Below are positions 18,292 through 26,955 of a DNA stretch of 64,000 nt, in pieces. Position numbers and translations under genes: made by a program. Source of the stretch: PALSA-612 sp964595575 (GTDB taxonomy: Bacteria; Actinomycetota; Thermoleophilia; Gaiellales; Gaiellaceae). Every line of letters begins with the position of its first letter. The first letter of the stretch is position 1. The DNA lies in assembly GCA_964595575.1 (NCBI GenBank), contig CAZQRA010000005.1, forward strand, positions 29,626-93,625, read 5' to 3'. The notes beneath the pieces were generated by a model. The model searched no databases. It saw nothing but the letters and a program-made list of their open reading frames with translations, and had not been told where the DNA came from.

Positions 18292-19323
18292 TCAGCGAGG
18301 TTGGCCAGGCGTGGTGGTCGTGGGCTGCGGCGGCGGCGCGAACCCGGGGGCGTAGGTGATCTTCTTCTCGTACCGCTTCTGGAGGTCGTCCAGCCACGCC
18401 GTCACCGCCTCCGACTTTCGCTGCTGGAGGAGAAGCTGGCGGATGGAGGCCCGTACCTTGGCCAGGGGCGTGGTGGTGGCCGGCTTGACCGGCCCTAGCG
18501 CTTGGATGATGTGCCAGCCGTACTGGGTCTTGACCGGCTGCGAGATGGCTTTGGTCTTGAGCGACAGGGCCACCTTCTCGAACTCGGGCACGAACTGGCC
18601 TTTCTCGACGGTGAGCTTGCCCCCCAGGCTCTTCGAGCCGGGATCGGTGGAGTAGCGCTTGGCCAAGGCGGCGAAGTCGGCACCGGCCTTCAGCCTGGCC
18701 ACGATCGCCTCTGCCTGCTTCCTCGACTTGACCAGGATGTGGCGAACCTCCCTCGTCTCCGGCTGGGAATACTCGTCCGCATGGGAGCGGTAGTAGGACT
18801 CGATGTCGGCGTCGGAGACGGTGACGCCGGCAGTCACCTTGTCGAAGAGCTTCTCGGAGAGGAGCTGGGCGCGGAGCTCCTCCCGCACGCGCTCCTCCGA
18901 CACCCCCTGCGCCTTGAGCGCCTGACGGTAGCGCTTCTCGCTGCCGGAGAAGAACTGCCGCTTCAGCCGCCGCAGGCGATCGTCCACCTCCTTGGCGCTG
19001 ACGGAAACCCCCAGCTTCTTCGCCTCCTGAGCCAGCTCCACCCGCTGCACCAGGTACTGGAGGGCGCTCTGCTGGAGGGCGCGGTACTGGTCTGACCCGG
19101 CGGCAGGCGGCCTTTGGCCCTGGGCCCGCATGCGGGACAGGGCCTGGTCGACGGTAGCGTCGAGCTCCTGGCGATCGATGGCCTTGCCGGCCACGACAGC
19201 TACCGCCCCTGGGGGAAGCCGGCCCGCTCCCGACCCGCCGCAGCCCGCAGCCGCCACGGCGAGGAGCGCGAGGAGCGACGCTACGACGGGAAGGTGGCCA
19301 CGCATGCGAGGACGACTGGGCAT
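18292..19323 (-). CDS. PrsA/SurA-like peptidyl-prolyl isomerase lipoprotein
   Basis: 343 residues. Residues 1-28 form a lipoprotein signal with lipobox VAAAGC, so the mature protein is attached to the outer face of the membrane. A SurA_N-like helical region (50-165) precedes a parvulin rotamase domain from about 180 to 275 (EVRHILVKSR, YSTDPGSKSLGGKL, VKTQYGWHIIQ). The C terminus is proline/threonine-rich. It helps fold exported proteins. The gene lies 14 nt after mfd and 3 nt before mazG. Confidence 0.88.
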   Translation of the reverse strand: MPSRPRMRGHLPVVASLLALLAVAAAGCGGSGAGRLPPGAVAVVAGKAIDRQELDATVDQALSRMRAQGQRPPAAGSDQYRALQQSALQYLVQRVELAQEAKKLGVSVSAKEVDDRLRRLKRQFFSGSEKRYRQALKAQGVSEERVREELRAQLLSEKLFDKVTAGVTVSDADIESYYRSHADEYSQPETREVRHILVKSRKQAEAIVARLKAGADFAALAKRYSTDPGSKSLGGKLTVEKGQFVPEFEKVALSLKTKAISQPVKTQYGWHIIQALGPVKPATTTPLAKVRASIRQLLLQQRKSEAVTAWLDDLQKRYEKKITYAPGFAPPPQPTTTTPGQPR

Positions 19324-19337
19324 AGAAAGAGCGCCGG

Positions 19338-22300
19338 TCAGGCGGCCTGGCGCAGCTCGAGGATAGCATCGGCCAGCCGCAGGCCCTCGCGCAGGCTCTC
19401 GGCCCGCAGGGAGGCCTCCCGTCGGCTGGTCACGTACACCGCCGTCCCCACGGTGGCGCGCAGGCGGCGGAGCTCGTCGCTTCCCAAGGCCAGGGGCCCG
19501 ACGGCGACTCTACCGCCCCGGTAGACGAGGTAGTCGGCGCCGATCTGGGCCAGCTTGATCTTGGCTTCCTGGATGGCGAAGAGGTTGTCGACGGGCGGGG
19601 GGAGGGGCCCGTAGCGATCCTCGACCGCAGCCACGAGCTCCCGCAGCTCCTCCTCCGACTCGGTCAGGGCTAGGCGCCGGTGGAGGTCGATGCGGAGGGC
19701 CTCGGAGCCCACGTAGCCCCGAGGGACGTAGGCATCGACGCGGGCGTCCACCCGCACCGGGCGGGGTACTCGCCTCCGCTCGCCGGCCAGCTCCGCCACC
19801 ACCTCGGCCAAGAGCTCCGCGTACAGCTCGAAACCGATGGCGGCCACGTGCCCGGACTGCTCGGCCCCCAGGAGCTCCCCCGCCCCCCTGATCTCGAGAT
19901 CGCGCATGGCGATGTGGAAGCCGGCGCCGAGCTCGGTGTGGTCGGCCAGGGTGGCCAGCCGGGCTCGAGCCTCGGGGGTCAGGGAGGAGGCGTCCGGGTA
20001 GAAGAGGTAGGCGTAGGCGGGCACGTCCGAGCGGCCTACCCGTCCCCGGAGCTGGTAGAGCTGGGCCAGGCCGAGCAGGTCGGCGCGCTCGACAACGAGG
20101 GTATTCGCCCGGGGGATGTCGAGGCCGGACTCGACGATGGTGGTGGAGACGAGCACGTCGGCATCGCCGCGCACGAACCGCACCATCCGCTCCTCGAGAT
20201 CCCGCTCCCGCATCTGGCCGTGGGCGACGAGGACGCGGAGGCCGGGGCAGAGCTCCTCGAGCTCGCAGGCCCGCTCCTCGATCGTCTCCACCCGGTTGTG
20301 GAGGTAGAAGACCTGGCCGCCGCGGGCGGCCTCCCGCTCCAGGGCCGCCTTCACCAGGTCCCGGTCGTACTCGCCCACGTAGGTACGGATCGGCTTCCTC
20401 CCCTCCGGGGGCGTCTCGATGACGGAGATGTCGCGCAACCCCGACAGGGACATGTGGAGGGTGCGGGGAATGGGGGTGGCGCTCAAGGCCAGCACGTCCA
20501 CCTCCAGGCGCAGCTGGCGAAGGAGCTCCTTCTGGGCGACCCCGAAGCGCTGCTCCTCGTCGACCACCACCAAGCCTAGGTTGTGGGGGATCACGTCCCG
20601 GGAGAGGATGCGGTGGGTGCCGATGAGCACGTCCACCTTTCCCTGGGCGAAGTCGCGGAGAACGGCTTTCACCTCCGCGGAGCGGCGGAAGCGCGACACC
20701 ATCTCCACCCGCACGGGGAAGTCGGCGTACCGCTCCCGGAACGTGCTCCAGTGCTGGTGGGCGAGCACGGTGGTGGGCACGAGGACGAGGGTCTGGCGGC
20801 CGTTCAGGGCGACGGCGAAGGCGGCCCGCACCGCCACCTCGGTCTTGCCGAAGCCGACGTCGCCGCAGATCAGGCGGTCCATGGGCCGGGGCGCCTCCAG
20901 GTCCTCCTTCACCGCCTCGATGGCCGCCAGCTGGTCGTCGGTCTCCCGGTAGGGGAAGGAGGCCTCCAGGCGCTCCAGCCAGTCGGAGGAGAGGTCGAAG
21001 GCGATCCCCGACGCCGTCTTCCGCTGGGCGTAGAGCGCCAGGAGCTCGCCTGCCAGCTCGCGCAAGGACTCGCGGGCCCGACTCTTGATCAGGTGCCAGG
21101 CCTTGCCGCCGAGCTTGGACAGGGCGGGAGGGCGGCCGTCGGCGCCGATGTAGCGAGACACCTTGCCGATCTGCTCGTGGGGAACGTAGAGGCGGTCGTC
21201 GCCCCGGAAAGCGAGCAGCAGGTAGTCGCGGGTGACCCCCGCCACCGTCTTCGTCTCGAAGCCGATCAGGCGGCCCACCCCGTGGTCCTCGTGGACGACG
21301 TAGTCGCCGGCGCGAAGGTCGGCGAACGACTGCAGCGCCCGCCCCAAGCGCGTGGGGCGCGGCTCCCGTCGCCGGAAGATCTGGGTGTCGGGAAGGAGCG
21401 CCAGGCCCAGGGAGCGCCACACGAACCCTCGCCGGGCCGGAGAGAGGGCAAAGAGGAGTGCCGGCTGGGAAGGAAGGGGCCCCTCCGCCTCCAGGAGATC
21501 GGCGCGCAGGCGCCGTAGGAGCCTTTGCTGCCGGAGGGCATCCCCGCGGTGGGGAAAGGCGACCACGACCCGCATCCCGGCGCGAACCAGAGCCTCCAGC
21601 TCCTTCTCAGCCTCGGCCAGGCCCCGGGCGGCGATAGCCGGACGCTGGGCCTCGAAGGCGTAGGGCTGGCCCCGGGGCAGGGGGTCGAGGCAGGCCGTCC
21701 CCTCGAAAGAGATCTCCTCCCCCACCTCGTCCTGCCACGCTTGGCGCACGAGGTCGGGCTGCCACACGAGATCGGGGGGTCGAGCTAGCGGCGACGTCCA
21801 CTCCTCCTCGGCCCTCCCCGGCTGGGAGCCGTGCCTTCCACCCTCGCGTCCCGGCCGGCTCCCTCCGGGTGTCTCCTCGCCGCCGTCGTCGTCCAGGTCG
21901 AGCCGCCTCTCCCGCGCCGGGTAGATCGTCGCCTCCCCGACTGCCCGCAGCGACCGCTGGGTGAACGGGGAGAAGGCCCGCATCCCTTCCACCTGGTCGC
22001 CGAGGAGCTCGATGCGCAGGGGGTCGCGCCCGGTGGTGGGGTAGACGTCGACGATGCCGCCCCGCACGGCGAACTGGCCGCGGGCCTCCACGCGCTCCAC
22101 CCGCTCGTAGCCGGCGAGAGCGAGGCGCTCGGCCAGCTCGTCCAGCCCCGGCTCGTCGCCCACCCGCACCTCGATCCTCTCCGGCCTCTCCCAGGCAGGC
22201 GGCATCCTCTGGGCGAGCGCGGCGGCCGAGACACACACGATGCCGCCGGCGGCGAGGACGTCCACGGCCCGTGCCCGCTCGCCCACGAGGTGAGGCGGCG

Positions 22301-22622
22301 GCTCCAGGCCCGAGCCCGGCCGCACCCCCCTGCTCGGAAGGAAGGCGACCCCCTCCTCCCCCACGAGCCAGCCCACGGCCTCGGCGAGATCGCGGGCATC
22401 GGCGTCCTCGGGTACGAGCACCGCCAGCCCACGACCGAGCTCGAGGTGGAGGGAGGCGACGAGCAAGGGCAGGGCGGGCTCGCTGACCCGGGCAGCGATC
22501 GCCGGAAGGGCGGCCGCGAAGGCGCGCAGGCGCTCGCTCGCCGCCAGCTCGCGGACGAGGGCGAGGAGGACGGGCGAGCTCGCTTTTGGCGCTTCTTCGA
22601 CCATCGCGGCGTGGACCATCAC
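19338..22622 (-). CDS. mfd: Transcription-repair coupling factor Mfd
   Basis: 1094 residues, a normal length for the family. The N-terminal UvrB-homology region is followed by an RNA-polymerase-interaction (CarD-like) domain with DYVVHEDHGVGRLIGFE near 430, then a RecG-like helicase with Walker A ICGDVGFGKTEVA, the DEEQRFGV box, LSATPIPRTLHMS, and motif VI QLRGRVGRS. The C-terminal TRCF domain includes LLGAEQSGHVAAIGFELY. It strips stalled RNA polymerase from DNA lesions and recruits the Uvr repair proteins. Confidence 0.96.
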   Translation of the reverse strand: MMVHAAMVEEAPKASSPVLLALVRELAASERLRAFAAALPAIAARVSEPALPLLVASLHLELGRGLAVLVPEDADARDLAEAVGWLVGEEGVAFLPSRGVRPGSGLEPPPHLVGERARAVDVLAAGGIVCVSAAALAQRMPPAWERPERIEVRVGDEPGLDELAERLALAGYERVERVEARGQFAVRGGIVDVYPTTGRDPLRIELLGDQVEGMRAFSPFTQRSLRAVGEATIYPARERRLDLDDDGGEETPGGSRPGREGGRHGSQPGRAEEEWTSPLARPPDLVWQPDLVRQAWQDEVGEEISFEGTACLDPLPRGQPYAFEAQRPAIAARGLAEAEKELEALVRAGMRVVVAFPHRGDALRQQRLLRRLRADLLEAEGPLPSQPALLFALSPARRGFVWRSLGLALLPDTQIFRRREPRPTRLGRALQSFADLRAGDYVVHEDHGVGRLIGFETKTVAGVTRDYLLLAFRGDDRLYVPHEQIGKVSRYIGADGRPPALSKLGGKAWHLIKSRARESLRELAGELLALYAQRKTASGIAFDLSSDWLERLEASFPYRETDDQLAAIEAVKEDLEAPRPMDRLICGDVGFGKTEVAVRAAFAVALNGRQTLVLVPTTVLAHQHWSTFRERYADFPVRVEMVSRFRRSAEVKAVLRDFAQGKVDVLIGTHRILSRDVIPHNLGLVVVDEEQRFGVAQKELLRQLRLEVDVLALSATPIPRTLHMSLSGLRDISVIETPPEGRKPIRTYVGEYDRDLVKAALEREAARGGQVFYLHNRVETIEERACELEELCPGLRVLVAHGQMRERDLEERMVRFVRGDADVLVSTTIVESGLDIPRANTLVVERADLLGLAQLYQLRGRVGRSDVPAYAYLFYPDASSLTPEARARLATLADHTELGAGFHIAMRDLEIRGAGELLGAEQSGHVAAIGFELYAELLAEVVAELAGERRRVPRPVRVDARVDAYVPRGYVGSEALRIDLHRRLALTESEEELRELVAAVEDRYGPLPPPVDNLFAIQEAKIKLAQIGADYLVYRGGRVAVGPLALGSDELRRLRATVGTAVYVTSRREASLRAESLREGLRLADAILELRQAA

Positions 22623-22626
22623 GAGA

Positions 22627-22646
22627 GGCGGAGCCTTCGCTCCGCC
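22627..22646 (-). terminator. Hairpin between pth and mfd
   Basis: Perfect 8-bp arms GGCGGAGC (22627-22634) and GCTCCGCC (22639-22646) with a 4-nt loop lie directly upstream of the mfd start. A TAGACT -10-like box (22653-22658) precedes it, so the hairpin could instead form in a short mfd leader. Terminator or attenuator role is inferred. Confidence 0.4.
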
Positions 22647-22683
22647 GCCCCCAGTCTAGTTCTCCCTCGTGGGGGCTCCTCGC

Positions 22684-23277
22684 TCAGTTGAACCGCCGTT
22701 GGGCTGCCTCGAGGCCCTCGGCGGCGATCGTCTCCACCGCGTCCGCCGCCCGCGAGACGAGCGCGTCCACGTCCGTCTCGGGCGAGAACTCCGACAAGAC
22801 GTAGTCAGCCAGCGAGCGCGGGTCCCCCCGGCCGGGGCGACCTACCCCGATTCGGAGGCGCATGAAGTCGCGGGTGCCAAGCGCCTCGGCGATCGAGCGC
22901 AGGCCGTTGTGCCCGGCTAGACCGCCCCCCAGCCGAGCCTGGAGCCTGCCCTCCTCCAGGTCGACGTCGTCGTGAACGACGAGGAGGAAGGCGGGCGCCA
23001 CCCGGTAGAAGCGGACGGCGGCCCCCACCGAGCGACCGGACTCGTTCATGTACGTCTCCGGCTTGAGCAGGGCCAGGCGTCGATCGGCGACGACGATCTC
23101 GCTCACCTTGCCCGAGAACTTGGGTCGGAAGGAGCCCCCGTGCCTTCGGGCGAGCTCGTCCGCCACCAAGAACCCGGCGTTGTGGCGGGTGCGCGCGTAC
23201 TCCTCGCCGGGGTTCCCCAAGCCGGCCACGAGCAAGTCGAGGGTCGGAGCGGGGACGCCCCGACGGAGGAGGCGCAC
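22684..23277 (-). CDS. pth: Peptidyl-tRNA hydrolase
   Basis: 197 residues with all Pth motifs: VAGLGNPGEEYARTRHNAGF (catalytic His in TRHNAG), LLKPETYMNESG, VVHDDVDLEEG and GGGLAGHNGLRSI. It releases tRNA from peptidyl-tRNAs that drop off ribosomes. The GTG at 23277 starts directly after the rplY TAG stop. The rplY-pth pair is a common bacterial arrangement. Confidence 0.95.
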   Translation of the reverse strand: MRLLRRGVPAPTLDLLVAGLGNPGEEYARTRHNAGFLVADELARRHGGSFRPKFSGKVSEIVVADRRLALLKPETYMNESGRSVGAAVRFYRVAPAFLLVVHDDVDLEEGRLQARLGGGLAGHNGLRSIAEALGTRDFMRLRIGVGRPGRGDPRSLADYVLSEFSPETDVDALVSRAADAVETIAAEGLEAAQRRFN

Positions 23278-23958
23278 CTACCCCTCGGGAGCCAGGCCGG
23301 CCTCGCCGGCCTCCTCTTCCTCCTCGGCCGGCGGCGGGGCGGACGCCTCGGCCACCTCCACCGCCTCCTCGACCACCGGAGCCTCCACCGCCCGGCGGGG
23401 AGCGGCCACCGAGGCCAGGATGGCATCGGGGTCATCCAGGACCCTGACCCCCTCGGGCACCTGGAGGTCGGCGACTCGGGCCGACTGTCCCACCCCTAGG
23501 CTGCTCACGTCCAGGACGAGGGTGTCCGGCACCGACTGGGGGAGCGCCTCCACGCTCACCTCCCGGACGAGCTGGGTGAGCACGCCCCCGGCGCGCACGC
23601 CCGGCGAGTCTCCCACGAGCTCGACCGCTACCGAGGCGTGGATCGGCCGGTCGAGCCGCACCTCCTGGAGGTCGACGTGGACGATGCGACCTCGCAGGGG
23701 ATCGCGCTGTACCTCCTTGACGACGGAGGGACGCGCCGTCTTCTGGCCGTCCAGGACGACGTCGAGGATGGCGTGGAGCCCGTGCGCCCCCGACAGGGCG
23801 ACCGTCAGGTCGCGCTCGGGGATGGCGATCGGGTGCGGCTTGCGCCCCCGCCCGTAGATCACCCCCGGGATCAGCCCCTGGCGGCGGAGGCGGCGCGACT
23901 CCCGCGAGCCGAGCTTGCTGCGCTGGAGCACGGTGAGACGAACTCGCTCGTCGGCCAC
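23278..23958 (-). CDS. rplY: 50S ribosomal protein L25 (CTC/TL5 type)
   Basis: 226 residues: the N-terminal 5S-rRNA-binding L25 domain (GSRESRRLRRQGLIPGVIYGRG and IVHVDLQEV), a C-terminal TL5/CTC beta domain, and an acidic alanine/glutamate tail (PPAEEEEEAGEAG). The long form is the CTC type typical of Gram-positive bacteria. The GTG at 23958 is 8 nt after a TACAAT -10 box, so the gene may have its own promoter in the prs-rplY-pth run. Confidence 0.92.
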   Translation of the reverse strand: MADERVRLTVLQRSKLGSRESRRLRRQGLIPGVIYGRGRKPHPIAIPERDLTVALSGAHGLHAILDVVLDGQKTARPSVVKEVQRDPLRGRIVHVDLQEVRLDRPIHASVAVELVGDSPGVRAGGVLTQLVREVSVEALPQSVPDTLVLDVSSLGVGQSARVADLQVPEGVRVLDDPDAILASVAAPRRAVEAPVVEEAVEVAEASAPPPAEEEEEAGEAGLAPEG

Positions 23959-23966
23959 GGCGGCCG

Positions 23967-23972
23967 ATTGTA
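23967..23972 (-). promoter_or_regulatory. -10 box TACAAT for rplY
   Basis: A strong TACAAT hexamer ends 8 nt before the rplY GTG start, in the 40-bp gap after prs. Confidence 0.55.
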
Positions 23973-23998
23973 GCTGGCACCGGGAGGCGCGCGGCCGG

Positions 23999-25057
23999 CT
24001 AGAAGAGCTGGTACTCCCCTCCGAAGATGGCGGACACCGACTCGTCGGCGAACACGTTCATGATCGTCTCGGCGAGAAGGCCGGAGATGGAGAGCACGGT
24101 CATGGTCGGGGGCCGCCGCAGGAGGTCGATGGGCACCGTGTCGGTGACGACGATCCCGGCCAGGTCGGCGGCGGCGAACCGCTCGAGAGCCCCCTCGCTG
24201 AAGAGGGCGTGGGTAGCGAACAGCCATACCTCCTTGGCCCCGTGCTCGAGGAGGGCGCGGGCCCCGGCAAGGAGGGTGCCTCCCGTCATGATGACGTCGT
24301 CGCCGACGATGGCCACCCGGTCGCGCACCCGGCCGGTGATCTCGGTCACCGACGCCTTGTCGTGCTCCGGCCGGGTCTTGTGCATGATCGCCCAGGGAGC
24401 CTCGATCATCTCGGCGAAGCGGATCGCGTGCTTGGCTCGACCGGCGTCGGGGGCGACCGACACCACCCCGTCCCCCCGCAACCCGAGGTCGCGGAAGTGG
24501 CGGGCGAAGAGAGGCAAGGCGGTCATGTGGTCGACGGGGATGGTGAAGAACCCCTGGATCTGGCCGGCGTGGAGGTCCATGGTGAGGATGCGGTCGGCTC
24601 CGGCCAGCTGGATCATGTCGGCGACTAGACGGGCGGAGATGGGCTCGCGGGGCTTGGCCTTGCGATCCTGGCGGGAGTAGGGAAACCAGGGCACGACGGC
24701 GGTGATCCTCTTGGCAGAGGCGAGCTTGGCCGCCTGGATCATGAGCAAGAGCTCCATGACGTTGCGATCCACCGGCTCGCACCCCGTCTGCACGATGAAG
24801 ACGTCGGCGCCCCGGATCGACTCGCAGTAGCGGCAGTACGTCTCGCCGTTGGCGAAGGTCTTCAGCTCTACCTCTCCCAGCTCCACGCCCAGGCGCTCGG
24901 CGATGCGCTCGGCCAGCTCGGGGTGGGAGCGCCCGGAGAAGACCATGAGGCGCTTCTGGGGACCCCGCTCGAGCCAGTGGTTCGGGTTCACCTCCACCCT
25001 CTCCCGGCGCAGGTCGAAGCCGGGGAGGCGGACGACCTCAGGCGCCGCGCTTTCCAC
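23999..25057 (-). CDS. prs: Ribose-phosphate pyrophosphokinase
   Basis: 352 residues, about 35 longer at the N terminus than the typical 310-320-residue enzyme. The canonical part begins RLMVFSGRSHPELAE. Motifs include WFPYSRQDRKAKPREPISA, MDLHAGQIQGFF, VVSVAPDAGRAKHAI and the PRPP loop IVGDDVIMTGGTLLAGA. It makes PRPP for nucleotide, His and Trp synthesis. The annotated GTG at 25057 overlaps glmU by 20 nt. The glmU-prs order is widespread in Gram-positive bacteria. Confidence 0.93.
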   Translation of the reverse strand: MESAAPEVVRLPGFDLRRERVEVNPNHWLERGPQKRLMVFSGRSHPELAERIAERLGVELGEVELKTFANGETYCRYCESIRGADVFIVQTGCEPVDRNVMELLLMIQAAKLASAKRITAVVPWFPYSRQDRKAKPREPISARLVADMIQLAGADRILTMDLHAGQIQGFFTIPVDHMTALPLFARHFRDLGLRGDGVVSVAPDAGRAKHAIRFAEMIEAPWAIMHKTRPEHDKASVTEITGRVRDRVAIVGDDVIMTGGTLLAGARALLEHGAKEVWLFATHALFSEGALERFAAADLAGIVVTDTVPIDLLRRPPTMTVLSISGLLAETIMNVFADESVSAIFGGEYQLF

Positions 25058-26372
25058 GGACGTATCCCTCCTTGTTCACCTGCCGAGCACGAGCGATGGC
25101 GAGAGCGCCAGGCGGCACGTCCTCGGTGATCACCGAGCCTGCCGCCACCCACGCATTATCTCCGATGGTGACCGGGGCAATGAAGGAATTGTCTACGCCG
25201 GTCCTGACGTTGCGGCCGATGCGGGTTCGCTGCTTGCCCCGGCCCCTCTCGTGAGGGAGGTTGGCGGTAATCGCCCCGGCCCCGATATTGGTGTCCTCGC
25301 CGATGTCGGCGTCCCCGATGTAGGAAAGGTGCGGCACCTTGGCGCGCTCGCCGATGCGCGAGTTCTTGACCTCCACGAAGGCCCCTGCTTTGGCCCCGGC
25401 CGAGAGCACCGTGCCCGGGCGCAGGTAGCAGAAGGGTCCCACGACCGCTCCCGGCCCCACCTCGGCGTCGACCACCACGGCGTGGGGCCCGATCTCGGCC
25501 CTGGTGGCGATGCGGGTCTTGCCTCGAATGACCGTGAACGGGTGCACGATCGCGTCGGGGGCGAGCTCCGCGTCGGCGTCGATCCAGGTGGTGTCCGGGT
25601 CGACGATGCCTACCCCGGCCGCCATGTGGGCCTCGTTGAGTCGTCGGCGGAGAATGGCTGCGGCCGTCGCCAGCTCGGAGCGGGTATTCACCCCCAACGG
25701 CTGGAGGGGATCGGGGGACACGTACGCGGTCGCCCGCCCCCCGGCGGCCAGGATGTGGCCGACCGTGTCGGTGAGGTAGAGCTCCCCCTGGGCGTTCTCT
25801 GCCCGAAGGCGCTCGAGCGCTGGCCACAGGGCGGCGGCGGAGAAGGCGTAGATGGAGCTATTCACCTCCCCCACGGCCAGCTCCTCGGGGGAGGCGTCCG
25901 CTGCCTCCACGATGGCGACCAGGGAGCCGTCCTCGTCCCTGACGATCCGTCCGTACGCTCCCGGGTCGGCCGGGCGGAAGGAAAGGACGGTGGCGTCCGC
26001 CCCCGCCCGCCGGTGCTCGGACACAAGACCCTGGAGAAGCTCGGGGGTGAGAAGGGGGGTATCGCCGGAGAGCACGAGGATGTCTCCCTGGAACCCCTCC
26101 AGGACAGCCTTCGCCGCCCGCGCCGCGTCCCCGGTCCCGAGCGGGCGCTCCTGGACTGCCACCGTCGCCCCTTCCAGGTCGAGGAGAGCCTCCCTCGTCT
26201 CGGGGGAGGAGACGACGACCAACGGTCGGGGCGCGAGCGGGCGAGCTGCCTCTACGACCCAATCCACCAAGCGGCGGCCGAGGAGGGGGTGCAAGTGCTT
26301 GGGTACGGCCGATCGCATGCGCGTGCCCAGGCCTGCCGCCAGGACGATGGCTGCCAACGGGCGCGATCTCAT
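25038..26372 (-). CDS. glmU: Bifunctional UDP-GlcNAc pyrophosphorylase / GlcN-1-P acetyltransferase GlmU
   Basis: 444 residues. Residues 1-225 are the uridylyltransferase domain (VLAAGLGTRMRSAVPKHLHPL, GTGDAARA, SGDTPLL, YGRIVR). Residues 245-440 are a left-handed beta-helix of hexapeptide repeats with the acetyltransferase residues in KAGAFVEVKNSRIG and HLSYIGDADIG. The product UDP-GlcNAc feeds peptidoglycan. The gene starts 11 nt after a tRNA-Gln on the same strand and probably shares its transcript. Confidence 0.95.
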   Translation of the reverse strand: MRSRPLAAIVLAAGLGTRMRSAVPKHLHPLLGRRLVDWVVEAARPLAPRPLVVVSSPETREALLDLEGATVAVQERPLGTGDAARAAKAVLEGFQGDILVLSGDTPLLTPELLQGLVSEHRRAGADATVLSFRPADPGAYGRIVRDEDGSLVAIVEAADASPEELAVGEVNSSIYAFSAAALWPALERLRAENAQGELYLTDTVGHILAAGGRATAYVSPDPLQPLGVNTRSELATAAAILRRRLNEAHMAAGVGIVDPDTTWIDADAELAPDAIVHPFTVIRGKTRIATRAEIGPHAVVVDAEVGPGAVVGPFCYLRPGTVLSAGAKAGAFVEVKNSRIGERAKVPHLSYIGDADIGEDTNIGAGAITANLPHERGRGKQRTRIGRNVRTGVDNSFIAPVTIGDNAWVAAGSVITEDVPPGALAIARARQVNKEGYVRGKRGA

Positions 26373-26383
26373 CTCGGCCGAAG

Positions 26384-26454
26384 CTGGGGCGCCAGGATTC
26401 GAACCTGGGATCGCGGGACCAAAACCCGCTGCCTTACCGCTTGGCCACGCCCCA
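26384..26454 (-). tRNA. tRNA-Gln (anticodon TTG)
   Basis: The minus strand folds as a 71-nt cloverleaf. The acceptor stem TGGGGCG pairs with CGCCCCA, followed by discriminator G. The anticodon stem GCGGG/CCCGC encloses the loop TTTTGGT, whose positions 34-36 read TTG. The T arm has GGTTCGAATCC. CCA is not encoded (CTT follows). It lies between a small membrane protein gene and glmU, all on the same strand. Confidence 0.95.
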
Positions 26455-26547
26455 TCGCCAGTATTGTCGTCAAGCCGCCCTTCCCACGCCCCAGGGCGAA
26501 GAGGTTGCGCACGAGGTCAAGGACATTGTGGCAGCTGCGATGGCGGT

Positions 26548-26952
26548 CTAGCCGCCTCGACGGGCGACCCGATCGGGCCGGTCGTGGAGGAGCAAGAAGA
26601 GGCCGATGACCGCGAACACCCCCACGAGGACGAGGGCGATCCAGGAGAGGATGACCGCCAGAATGGCGGCCACCACGGCCAGGGCTTGCGACATCGCCAG
26701 GATCCAGGAGAGCTCGCGGGCGATCCGCGTCTCCAGCGTCCGCCCGGCGAGGAGGTAGAAGAGGATGACGGGGATCGCGATCACGATCACCGTGATCCGC
26801 GAGAAGTCCTTCTCGAAGGCAACGACCAGACCCTCGGCGACGGCGATGGCGATCGCCAGCTTGAGCCGGTTCGCCCACAACCAGCTCTGGGGCGAGCGTT
26901 CTTGGCGGCCCGGCGTCCGAGCCGCCCGCTCGGCTGCCTGCTCGTCGCTCAC
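26548..26952 (-). CDS. Small membrane protein of unknown function
   Basis: 134 residues with a hydrophilic N terminus and three to four hydrophobic helices (LKLAIAIAVAEGLVVAF, ITVIVIAIPVILFYLLAG, ALAVVAAILAVILSWIALVLVGVFAVIGLFLLL). No family recognised. The GTG at 26952 is 3 nt after the ispE stop, so it is the last gene of the rsmA-ispE operon. It is followed by a 93-bp gap leading to tRNA-Gln. Confidence 0.65.
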   Translation of the reverse strand: MSDEQAAERAARTPGRQERSPQSWLWANRLKLAIAIAVAEGLVVAFEKDFSRITVIVIAIPVILFYLLAGRTLETRIARELSWILAMSQALAVVAAILAVILSWIALVLVGVFAVIGLFLLLHDRPDRVARRGG

Positions 26953-26955
26953 CGG

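Noticed and set aside
26484..26494. Second partial tRNA upstream of tRNA-Gln (repeat of TGGGGCGTGG)
   Set aside because: Only the 5' ~10 bases of the tRNA are repeated; no anticodon or T arm follows, so it is more likely chance in GC-rich DNA.
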